Notes under the pieces: model-generated
Seen by the model: only the letters and a program-made list of their open reading frames with translations
Database searches by the model: none
Told to the model about the DNA's origin: nothing
Program-made: the position numbers and the translations under genes
Assembly (NCBI RefSeq): GCF_018492665.1
Contig: NZ_JAFVME010000010.1
Span: forward strand, 1 to 64,000
From: Pedobacter sp. B4-66
GTDB taxonomy: Bacteria; Bacteroidota; Bacteroidia; Sphingobacteriales; Sphingobacteriaceae
Reading direction: 5' to 3'
DNA length: 64,000 bases
Shown here: piece after piece, positions 1-6,996 of the stretch
Layout of the letters: each line of letters starts with the position of its first letter
Position numbering within the stretch: the first letter of the stretch is position 1

Positions 1-101
1 ACCAACCTCCAAACCCTTTCTCATTATTATTTCATGAAATCTGCTAACTCATTAAAAGCTAGGCAGAAAATTAAATTAGACCCTGATACCTGCGCGATTT
101 A

Positions 102-134
102 CCTTAGGTTGGCCTGAGGTGAGCCTGAGAGATC
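102..134. repeat. Three units of an 11-bp direct repeat
   Basis: Three consecutive 11-base units start at 102, 113 and 124: CCTTAGGTTGG, CCTGAGGTGAG and CCTGAGAGATC. Each begins CCT(T/G)AG. The period equals about one helical turn. The reverse complement (CTCAGG-type) resembles the five-unit array at 35946-36000, so both may belong to one repeat family. Function unknown. Confidence 0.5.
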
Positions 135-480
135 CCCCCAGAAAAGCCTCATTATTCCCGAGCCGGCACCAAGCCGGTATACCGCCGGTACCCAATGGAT
201 ACGGCCGTTTTTTATCTTAAGCTATTAGGCGTATTTATTACCAGTGTCTATTGCGGGATACCGACCTTGAAAAAGCTACGAAGCAAATTGGCATAACCAA
301 GAGATCTCCCCTATCGTCGAGATGACCGTGTGCGCTATAGTATGATGTCATTGCCGCTTTTTTTTCATTTTTCCCAATGTTAGGCTCTCAGCATGATGAT
401 CGATCAAATAAGGACGACTTGCCCTTTTGGACACCCTCCTCAAAAAAGAACACCCAATACTTAAATCCAGACTTACACCA

Positions 481-552
481 TTATATATAGACTATTATAT
501 ATACCCCTTTATTTATACATCTATATATAGTTATATATACACCTTATATATA
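481..552. repeat. Cluster of TATATATA motifs
   Basis: Five TATATATA runs lie within about 72 bases (482, 496, 522, 532 and 545), two of them inside the identical decamer TTATATATAC (495-504 and 531-540). The block lies 150-220 bases upstream of the gene at 702. It could be a melting-prone regulatory region or only low-complexity DNA. Confidence 0.45.
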
Positions 553-701
553 AAGGACAGAATTTCTACAGAACCACGACAACTTCCTGTTTTCTAAAGG
601 AACTAACAAAAGCATAGTCACAGAACAAAAACTTAAAACCTCAACCTGCTAAACATAAAAATGGATTATATTTATATACTGATATAATGCAATAACTCAA
701 T

Positions 702-1076
702 ATGGATCATAACGACAAATCGTTGTCTGCATTCCTCCAGGGGAAATCACCTCACGCGCTTGAACTTTTCAATCACTTTGTTTCCTGCTACCAACAAATT
801 GGCGATATAAAATTTCATGCTACCAAAACAATGATCGCCTTTTCCTCCAGAATCAATTTTGCCTACATTATACAGTTTGGCAAAAACTTCATTGATGTTG
901 TTTTCCCCCTTAAACAACCATACGAAGACAACATGTGTTTCCAAAAAATTAAGCTTGTTCCGGGAAGTAACGATTACAATCACCACCTCCGCATATATTA
1001 TAAAGAAGACATAAATGACGAGGTATTAATGTATATGAGTATGGCTTATAAAAATGGAAACGTTAAATTATGTTAA
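702..1076 (+). CDS. DUF5655-like small protein
   Basis: A 124-residue soluble protein without signal peptide or membrane segment. The central part, with the stretch ATKTMIAFSSR (about residues 40-50) followed by a hydrophobic strand and NFIDVVFPL (about 62-70), resembles the DUF5655 domain, a short conserved domain of unknown function in bacterial proteins. The ATG at 702 is the first in the frame; no Shine-Dalgarno sequence is evident, which is normal for Bacteroidota. It is a single gene: the neighbour bamD has its own promoter 80 bases downstream. The family match is from memory of the motif and is moderate; the cellular role is unknown. Confidence 0.6.
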   Translation: MDHNDKSLSAFLQGKSPHALELFNHFVSCYQQIGDIKFHATKTMIAFSSRINFAYIIQFGKNFIDVVFPLKQPYEDNMCFQKIKLVPGSNDYNHHLRIYYKEDINDEVLMYMSMAYKNGNVKLC

Positions 1077-1128
1077 GCACTTGATAGGATGAATGCCTTT
1101 ACATAGCTTAGCGTCCTATTATTTTTAA

Positions 1129-1159
1129 TTGACGGTATCGTATTATTAACTTATCTTTG
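1129..1159 (+). promoter_or_regulatory. Bacteroidota-type promoter of bamD
   Basis: TTG at 1129-1131, a 20-base spacer, then TATCTTTG at 1152-1159, an exact match to the -7 consensus TAnnTTTG. Only four bases separate the box from the bamD ATG (1164), so transcription should begin at or next to the start codon and the mRNA may be leaderless. Confidence 0.6.
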
Positions 1160-1163
1160 CAGA

Positions 1164-2102
1164 ATGTTTAAAATTAAACACGTATTACTATTAAGTTTCA
1201 CCATTATAGCCCTTACTATTGCAGGTTGTAAAAGTCAGTTTGAGAAAATCAGACTGAGCAACGACGTAGCTAAAAAGTATCAGGAGGCTATGAAGCTATA
1301 CAACAAAAAGAATTATTCTAAGGCATTGATCTTATTTGAAGACTTGTCTCAAAAATACAGAGGAAGAGCTGAAGCAGAAGAATTGAACTATTATTACGCT
1401 TTAACTCTTTACAAACTAAGAGATTACACCACTGCAAGATATCAATTTAAATCATTTGCCGATAGTTATCCAACTAGTAAATACGCCGAAGAATGTAGAT
1501 ATATGAGCGCTTATTGCTATTATCTGGATTCTCCAAGACCTAGTTTAGATCAGGAAAATACTTATAAAGCGATTGATGCATTACAACTTTTCATCAACTT
1601 TTATCCGAAAAGTGAACGTGCTGTTGAGGCCGCAAAATACATTGGTATTCTACGTACAAAACTTGAAGATAAAGCTTACGCTAATGCTAAAATGTATTAC
1701 GAAATAGGTGGTAATGGTGGTGAAGCATCTAACTACAGAGCGGCTGTTATCGCATTAAAAAATGCGCAAATCGATTATCCAGATATTAAATATGCTGAGG
1801 AAATGGATTTGTTAATGATAAAATCGCAATATGCTTTTGCAAAAAACAGCATTGAGGATCGTCAGGAAGACCGTTACAATGAAGCTATTACCTACGCTAA
1901 TGAATTTGTAGAAGCTCATCCTGAAAGTAAACTCTTAAAGGAAGTAAACGGCTTAAAGAAAGACAGTGAATCCGGAATAGAAAGTGCTAAACGCTTTATA
2001 GCTGAACGCCTTGCTAATTACGAAAAATATAAATCTCAAGTAACAAAAGAAGCTAAAAGAGATAGTACTGCAACTAATACAATTAAAACCCCCAACAGAT
2101 AA
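1164..2102 (+). CDS. bamD: Outer membrane assembly lipoprotein BamD
   Basis: BamD is the TPR lipoprotein that works with BamA in the periplasm to fold and insert outer-membrane beta-barrels. The 312-residue protein has a lipoprotein signal peptide with lipobox IAGC, so Cys22 is the lipidated residue. TPR-like helical pairs follow from about residue 35, including the pattern YNKKNYSKALILFEDL. The last 40 residues are charged and look disordered, making it longer than the E. coli protein (245). It heads the cluster bamD-rpoZ-coaBC-DUF4835, an order common in Bacteroidota. The stop codon overlaps the rpoZ start by one base (TAATG), suggesting coupled translation. Identification is strong from lipobox, repeats and context. 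Confidence 0.92.
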   Translation: MFKIKHVLLLSFTIIALTIAGCKSQFEKIRLSNDVAKKYQEAMKLYNKKNYSKALILFEDLSQKYRGRAEAEELNYYYALTLYKLRDYTTARYQFKSFADSYPTSKYAEECRYMSAYCYYLDSPRPSLDQENTYKAIDALQLFINFYPKSERAVEAAKYIGILRTKLEDKAYANAKMYYEIGGNGGEASNYRAAVIALKNAQIDYPDIKYAEEMDLLMIKSQYAFAKNSIEDRQEDRYNEAITYANEFVEAHPESKLLKEVNGLKKDSESGIESAKRFIAERLANYEKYKSQVTKEAKRDSTATNTIKTPNR

Positions 2103-2428
2103 TGAATACGAATAAACCCGCAATACCAAATACTACGGTTACTAGAAATGTTAATGATCTGGATCAAAAAACCGGAAACATCTATGAGTCTTTAGTAATT
2201 ATTTCTAAAAGGGCTAATCAGATTTCTAATAACATGAAAGAAGAGCTTCACGGCAAATTAGCTGAGTTTGCATCTTCTAACGATAATCTTGAAGAGATTT
2301 TTGAGAACAGGGAGCAAATTGAAATCAGCAAGCACTATGAGCGTTTACCAAAACCTTCATTAATTGCTATTGACGAATTCCTGAACGATAAAATTTATCA
2401 CAGAAATCCTGCTAAAGAGCAACAATAA
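2102..2428 (+). CDS. rpoZ: RNA polymerase omega (Rpb6-like) subunit
   Basis: A 108-residue protein of the omega/Rpb6 family, which helps assemble and stabilise the beta-prime subunit of RNA polymerase. The conserved stretch YESLVIISKRANQIS (about residues 29-43) carries the family's core with the basic SKRANQ segment, and the protein ends in a short acidic and basic tail. Bacteroidota omega proteins are divergent and usually found between bamD and coaBC, as here. The ATG shares a base with the bamD stop. coaBC begins 21 bases downstream, so the three genes are probably one operon. Confidence 0.85.
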   Translation: MNTNKPAIPNTTVTRNVNDLDQKTGNIYESLVIISKRANQISNNMKEELHGKLAEFASSNDNLEEIFENREQIEISKHYERLPKPSLIAIDEFLNDKIYHRNPAKEQQ

Positions 2429-2449
2429 TATCACGCATAGGTATTAACC

Positions 2450-3643
2450 ATGCTAAAAGATAAAAACATCATTCTAGGCGTTTGCGGCAGCATTGCGGCA
2501 TACAAATCAGCAACACTGGTAAGATTACTTGTAAAAGCTGGCGCAAACGTCAAAGTAATTCTTACTGCAGACGCGGCAAATTTCATTACTCCGCTAACTC
2601 TTGCAACTTTATCAAAACATCCTGTATACACTCAATACTTCGAAGAAGAAACCGGAGTTTGGAGTAATCATGTAGAGTTAGGCCTTTGGGCCGACTATAT
2701 GCTGGTTGCCCCTGCTAGTGCAAATACATTAGCCAAAATGGCTACAGGACTGTGCGACAATTTACTTACCGCAGTCTACCTTTCTGCAAAATGCCCCGTA
2801 TTGGTTGCTCCGGCAATGGATCTGGACATGTGGAAACATGAAACCACCCAAACCAATATAGAAAAGCTTCTATCCTATGGCAACCTCCTTATTGCCCCAG
2901 GCAAAGGAGAACTAGCTAGTGGTTTGTATGGCGAAGGTAGAATGGCTGAGCCTGAAGAGATTGTTTCATTTCTATCAGAAACAATCCGCAAAGACCTTCC
3001 CCTATTAGGAAAAAAGGTATTGGTAACAGCCGGCCCTACTTACGAGGCTATAGATCCTGTACGCTTTATAGGCAATCATTCGTCAGGTAAAATGGGCTTT
3101 GCCATTGCAGATCGGTTTGCTAGCCTAGGAGCTGATGTAACATTAATTACCGGACCAACGGCTGAAAAAAGCACACAACAACTCAACAGAATTGATGTAG
3201 TAAGTGCTGCACAAATGCTTGCCGCTTGCGAAAAAGCTTTCTCCGATGTGCAAATCACGGTAATGAGTGCAGCGGTGGCTGATTATACTCCCGTTACCAC
3301 AGCAAGTCAAAAAATAAAGAAAACAAGCAGTGAATTTAGTCTGGAGTTAAAAAAAACTGAAGATATCCTTGCTACTTTAGGTAAGTTAAAAACCAAAAAT
3401 CAACTACTTGTTGGTTTTGCTTTAGAGACTGAAAATGAGGAGGAACACGCTAAAGGAAAGCTTACCAGGAAAAACCTCGATCTCATTATTCTTAACTCCT
3501 TAAATGATAAAGGTGCCGGTTTTAAAATAGATACCAATAAAATAACTATCTTTAATAAAGCATTTGAGAAAACAGTTTTTGAAATGAAATCTAAAACTGA
3601 GGTCGCCAAAGACATTTGCAGTGAAATTTTAAAGCTTATCTAA
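2450..3643 (+). CDS. coaBC: Bifunctional CoaBC, phosphopantothenate-cysteine ligase/decarboxylase
   Basis: Catalyses two steps of CoA synthesis: ligation of cysteine to 4'-phosphopantothenate (CoaB), then FMN-dependent decarboxylation to 4'-phosphopantetheine (CoaC). The 397-residue length is typical. The N-terminal CoaC flavoprotein half (about 1-180) shows the catalytic His74 in SNHVELG, the PASANT motif (88-93) and PAMDLDMW (121-128). The CoaB half (about 185-397) begins with KKVLVTAGPTYEAIDPVR and has the NHSSGKMG nucleotide-binding segment (209-216). Where the E. coli enzyme has the reactive cysteine of LACG, this protein reads LASG (Ser157). It follows rpoZ by 21 bases and is two bases from the DUF4835 gene. 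Confidence 0.95.
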   Translation: MLKDKNIILGVCGSIAAYKSATLVRLLVKAGANVKVILTADAANFITPLTLATLSKHPVYTQYFEEETGVWSNHVELGLWADYMLVAPASANTLAKMATGLCDNLLTAVYLSAKCPVLVAPAMDLDMWKHETTQTNIEKLLSYGNLLIAPGKGELASGLYGEGRMAEPEEIVSFLSETIRKDLPLLGKKVLVTAGPTYEAIDPVRFIGNHSSGKMGFAIADRFASLGADVTLITGPTAEKSTQQLNRIDVVSAAQMLAACEKAFSDVQITVMSAAVADYTPVTTASQKIKKTSSEFSLELKKTEDILATLGKLKTKNQLLVGFALETENEEEHAKGKLTRKNLDLIILNSLNDKGAGFKIDTNKITIFNKAFEKTVFEMKSKTEVAKDICSEILKLI

Positions 3644-3645
3644 GC

Positions 3646-4590
3646 ATGATAAAACGCTACTTACTTATTTTATTTTCCCTTTTTACTTGTCAAACCTTTG
3701 TTAATGCGCAAGAACTAAATGCAAGAGTTCAAGTTCAGGCCCCTACTGTTCCTAATATGGACAGGAGAAATCTGGAAGTACTTGAAACCACATTAAGGGA
3801 ATTTTTGAACAACAATAAGTGGAGTAACGAAACCTATACACCTCAGGAACGTATTGAGTGTAATTTTGTAATCACGATAACTGACTGGGACGGTAGTTCT
3901 GCTTACAAAGCAGAAGCTCAACTTCAATCGAGCAGACCTGTTTATGCATCTGCTTACAACAGTACTTTACTTAACTTAAGCGACAAAGATTTCGATTTCA
4001 ATTATGCTGAAGGGCAGTCTTTAGACTTTTCTGATCAGACCTACATTTCTAACCTTAGCTCTCTGCTAAGTTTTTATGCCTACACCATTATTGGATTAGA
4101 TAAGGATAGCTTTAGCAGCCTTGGTGGCACTCCGTATTATAAAAAGGCAGCTACTATTCTAAACAATGCGCAAGTATCTCCAAATAAAGGCTGGAAAGCT
4201 TTTGATGGATTGCGAAACCGCTACTGGCTAAATGAAAACCTGTTAAATAAGTCGTTTGAAGATCTTAGGGCTTTCATCTATGATTATCATTTCAATGGGC
4301 TTGATCGCTTGCAAGACAATACAGGCAGAGGTGTTAAAAAGATGATTACCTTACTAAGCGGATTAAAACAAATGGACAAACAAAAGTTGGGTTCTATTTT
4401 CCCTAACTTTTACTTTTCTACTAAGGCCGACGAGGTGGTAAATGTGTTTTCTATCCCTACCGGAGATCCAACAGATCGTATAAAAGCCTACAACCTGCTT
4501 GTGCAAATTGATCCGGCTAACATCAATAAATACGAATCGCTTAATCAAGCGGTGGCTCCTCTTAATCAAGGGCTTAAAAAAAATCAGTAA
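3646..4590 (+). CDS. DUF4835 family exported protein (PorD-like)
   Basis: A 314-residue protein with a cleavable signal peptide ending at about residue 21 (VNAQ|EL). It belongs to the DUF4835 family, found almost only in Bacteroidota and regularly between coaBC and recN; some annotations call the family PorD-like and link it to type IX secretion, which I cannot confirm from sequence. The mature part starts with ELNARVQVQAP and has the conserved segment FNYAEGQSLDFSDQ (about 118-131). Only two bases separate it from coaBC, so it should be co-transcribed. In many relatives recN follows directly; here a regulator/protease pair intervenes. Confidence 0.8.
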   Translation: MIKRYLLILFSLFTCQTFVNAQELNARVQVQAPTVPNMDRRNLEVLETTLREFLNNNKWSNETYTPQERIECNFVITITDWDGSSAYKAEAQLQSSRPVYASAYNSTLLNLSDKDFDFNYAEGQSLDFSDQTYISNLSSLLSFYAYTIIGLDKDSFSSLGGTPYYKKAATILNNAQVSPNKGWKAFDGLRNRYWLNENLLNKSFEDLRAFIYDYHFNGLDRLQDNTGRGVKKMITLLSGLKQMDKQKLGSIFPNFYFSTKADEVVNVFSIPTGDPTDRIKAYNLLVQIDPANINKYESLNQAVAPLNQGLKKNQ

Positions 4591-4606
4591 AAAAATGTTA
4601 AATATA

Positions 4607-4656
4607 TTTTGTTTATACGAATACATTCGTACATTTGAATACGAAACAATTCGTAT
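4607..4656 (+). promoter_or_regulatory. blaI-type promoter with two palindromic operators
   Basis: A promoter TTTG (4608-4611), 18-base spacer, TACATTTG (4630-4637, exact TAnnTTTG) is overlaid by two similar palindromes. Operator 1 is TACGAAT-AC-ATTCGTA (4616-4631), covering the spacer and first bases of the -7 box. Operator 2 is TACGAAA-CA-ATTCGTA (4640-4655), just past the -7 box. Their centres are 24 bases apart. They precede a BlaI/MecI-family repressor by 10 bases, so autorepression is the natural reading. Confidence 0.75.
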
Positions 4657-4665
4657 AAGCAAAAT

Positions 4666-5046
4666 ATGACTACATCCACAAACCTTAAGCCTACAGAAAG
4701 CGAATTAGAAATCTTACAGATACTATGGGAAAAAGGTAATTGTACGGTAAGAGACGTTCATGAAATCTTAGAGAAAAGTAAAGATTCTGGTTATACTACT
4801 ACATTAAAGCTAATGCAGATTATGCACGAAAAAGGATTAGTAGCTCGTGATACCTCTTCTAAAACTCACATCTATACTTCACTGGTAAATCAGCAAAAGA
4901 CAGAACAACATCTGGTAAATAAAATGATCGATAATGTTTTTAACGGATCGGCGGCGAGATTGGTAATGCAGGCACTTGGAAACCATACTGCAAGCAAGGA
5001 CGAAATTGATTCGATAAAAAAATATCTTGATGAATTAAGCAAATAA
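4666..5046 (+). CDS. BlaI/MecI/CopY-family transcriptional repressor
   Basis: A 126-residue winged-helix repressor. The N-terminal DNA-binding domain (about 8-80) has the family pattern ESELEILQILWEKG and the recognition region SGYTTTLKLMQIM, followed by GLVARD and a wing. The C-terminal helices (about 85-126) form the dimerisation part that BlaR/MecR-type proteases cleave or destabilise in classical systems. It is 27 bases upstream of an M56 membrane peptidase, the usual partner, and has two palindromic operators on its own promoter. The pair need not concern beta-lactams: Bacteroidota carry many such pairs with unknown inducers. Confidence 0.9.
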   Translation: MTTSTNLKPTESELEILQILWEKGNCTVRDVHEILEKSKDSGYTTTLKLMQIMHEKGLVARDTSSKTHIYTSLVNQQKTEQHLVNKMIDNVFNGSAARLVMQALGNHTASKDEIDSIKKYLDELSK

Positions 5047-5073
5047 TCAACCTTAAGAACCAAACTCAAAGAT

Positions 5074-6849
5074 ATGGAAGCAATAGTAAACAGCCTGATT
5101 AAAGCTACCGGATGGAGCATCTTCCACTCCTTATGGCAGGGCGCAATCATTTATGGCGTACTTATAGCCATTACAAGTGCATTTCCTAAAGTAAATGCAA
5201 GAATTAAGCACAACCTTGCTTATGGGGCATTATGCCTTATATTTCTAGGGTTCTGTATCACCTTCTTTTCAATATTTAAGCTTCCTACAAATAGCGTTGT
5301 CATTGCAACAAATCAAGCAACCAACATTGCACAGAACGAATACCTGATCCATTTACCACAGAATATGAGTAGCATAACGGAAAACTTTTTCCCTTATCTG
5401 GTAAGCATATATAGCATAGGGCTATTATTTCAACTGTTTCTTTTAGGTGTTGGCTATAAAAAACTAATTGATTTAAAATGGGCCGAACGTAATCCAGTAC
5501 CTGCTGCATGGCTTCCTGTTTTTGAATCAATGGTAGCTAAACTAAATCTTCGTCAGAATATTGAATTCTATTTGTCTTCAAGAGTGAATGTCCCCTTGGT
5601 TATCGGCTACTTGAAACCTGTAGTACTGTTTCCGGTTGCCCTGGCCTCACAGCTTGATATAAAACAGGTTGAAGCAATATTAATACATGAGCTTTCGCAC
5701 ATACGCAGAAACGACTACCTATTAAATCTTATAAAAACCGGCATTGAAACAATATTATTCTTTAACCCATTTGTATGGTTAGGTGGCCGACTAATAAATA
5801 TAGAGCGCGAACACGCCTGCGATGATCTTGTGCTAAAGTTCACCGGCAATCCGTTAACCTATGCACACGCGCTTTTAAAGCTTGAAATATTAAAAAACAA
5901 AACCACTCCCGCCCTATCTATGGCGGCAACAGGGGATAATCAACATTTGTATCAACGAATTAAAAGAATAACAGATATGAAAACGAATTATATGAATGCC
6001 AAACAACAGATTTTGGCAATAACACTAACAATAGCAACCATAATATCATTGGCTTGGATTAGTCCTGCTAAAAAAGCACCTATTGTAAATAAGGAGCGCA
6101 AAATCAGCAAAAAAATTGAAGTTGAAGGAATAGCTATAAAATCCAAAATACAAATCTTGCCAGTGGCTGTACATCCTAAAGATTGTGATGGAAATTTAGC
6201 CAAAACGGATACCACAAAGAAAAAAAACAAGTTTAAAATTGTTACGGTTGACGCTAAGGGGAATAAAGTAGAATACAATTCTCTTAAAGAAATGCCTGAC
6301 AGCTTAAAACAGGAAGTAGTAAATGAGTCCTTTATAAATGATTTCAAGTTTGACTTTAAATTTGATATGGACTCAATAACAAATGCAAGTATGGCATTTA
6401 TAAAATCCCCTGAGTTTAAACAACAACTAAAAGATGTGCAAAAGAATGCAGCTGAAATGGCTAAACACTTCAATTCCGCTGAATGGAAAAAACAACAAGC
6501 TGAAATTCAAAAGAATGCATCTGAAATGGCGATGAAAGTTGCTCAGGATATACGCAAACAATTTAATTCTCCTGAATGGAAAAAACAGCAGGCCGAAATT
6601 CAAAAGAATGCTTTAGAAATGAGCAAAAAAATCAACTCTGATGAGTGGAAAAAACAACAAGCTGATATCAAAAAAAGCATGGAGGACTTACATTCAAAAA
6701 TGAACTCACCTGAGTTTAAAAAAGAAATGGAAGAAATAAAAGAACTAAAAAACTCAGATGAATACAAAGAGCTAAAAAGCAAATTTGAAAAAGGAGTTGA
6801 TAGCATTAAAAAGAAAAAAGGGATCAAATCAGATATGCAGGTGAATTAA
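5074..6849 (+). CDS. BlaR1/MecR1-like M56 membrane metallopeptidase
   Basis: A 591-residue membrane protease, the expected signal transducer for the upstream repressor. Hydrophobic segments lie at about 17-35, 49-68, 106-126 and 311-332. The M56 zinc motif HELSH is at 205-209 with the further ligand region EREHACDD (244-251). The C-terminal domain after the last membrane segment is not a penicillin-binding sensor: residues 445-570 hold six copies of a charged helical module S(P/A/D)E(W/F/Y)K at 445, 468, 499, 522, 545 and 561, mostly 23 residues apart, probably a long coiled coil. The inducer and sensing mode are therefore unknown. A strong terminator follows. Confidence 0.85.
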   Translation: MEAIVNSLIKATGWSIFHSLWQGAIIYGVLIAITSAFPKVNARIKHNLAYGALCLIFLGFCITFFSIFKLPTNSVVIATNQATNIAQNEYLIHLPQNMSSITENFFPYLVSIYSIGLLFQLFLLGVGYKKLIDLKWAERNPVPAAWLPVFESMVAKLNLRQNIEFYLSSRVNVPLVIGYLKPVVLFPVALASQLDIKQVEAILIHELSHIRRNDYLLNLIKTGIETILFFNPFVWLGGRLINIEREHACDDLVLKFTGNPLTYAHALLKLEILKNKTTPALSMAATGDNQHLYQRIKRITDMKTNYMNAKQQILAITLTIATIISLAWISPAKKAPIVNKERKISKKIEVEGIAIKSKIQILPVAVHPKDCDGNLAKTDTTKKKNKFKIVTVDAKGNKVEYNSLKEMPDSLKQEVVNESFINDFKFDFKFDMDSITNASMAFIKSPEFKQQLKDVQKNAAEMAKHFNSAEWKKQQAEIQKNASEMAMKVAQDIRKQFNSPEWKKQQAEIQKNALEMSKKINSDEWKKQQADIKKSMEDLHSKMNSPEFKKEMEEIKELKNSDEYKELKSKFEKGVDSIKKKKGIKSDMQVN

Positions 6850-6917
6850 TTGCACTTAAATATCAAGGATATTGTATCCTAATAAGCATTAAACCACACA
6901 ATAAAATTAGATTGAGG

Positions 6918-6943
6918 GCAGAAGAGAAATCTTCTGCTTTTTT
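6918..6943 (+). terminator. Intrinsic terminator after the M56 peptidase gene
   Basis: A perfect 8-bp stem, GCAGAAGA / TCTTCTGC (6918-6925 and 6930-6937), with a GAAA loop and a run of six T (6938-6943). It separates the BlaI/BlaR pair from recN. Confidence 0.85.
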
Positions 6944-6996
6944 GTTTGCAAGAATAAACTACCATTGGTTAAGTTTTCATAATTTAGCAGAGTAAT

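Larger units (their letters stand above)
1..701. other. Non-coding stretch with short repeats
   Basis: No convincing gene is visible in these 701 bases. They hold a phased 11-bp repeat (102-134), several short GC-rich inverted pieces around 160-200 (copies of GCCGG and CCGGT), a block at 298-326 resembling the degenerate dispersed repeats of the form GAGATCTCCC...GAGATGAC seen between genes in many bacteria, and a cluster of TATATATA runs at 481-552. Base composition changes from mixed to very AT-rich at about 480. The left edge is cut, so an element may continue outside the window. Confidence 0.6.

Noticed and set aside
747..986. Reverse-strand open frame of 79 codons
   Set aside because: It lies wholly within the DUF5655-like gene in antisense and shows no family pattern.
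5074..6849. Beta-lactam resistance inducer BlaR1 in the strict sense
   Set aside because: No penicillin-binding domain or SxxK-SxN-KTG set follows the membrane part.
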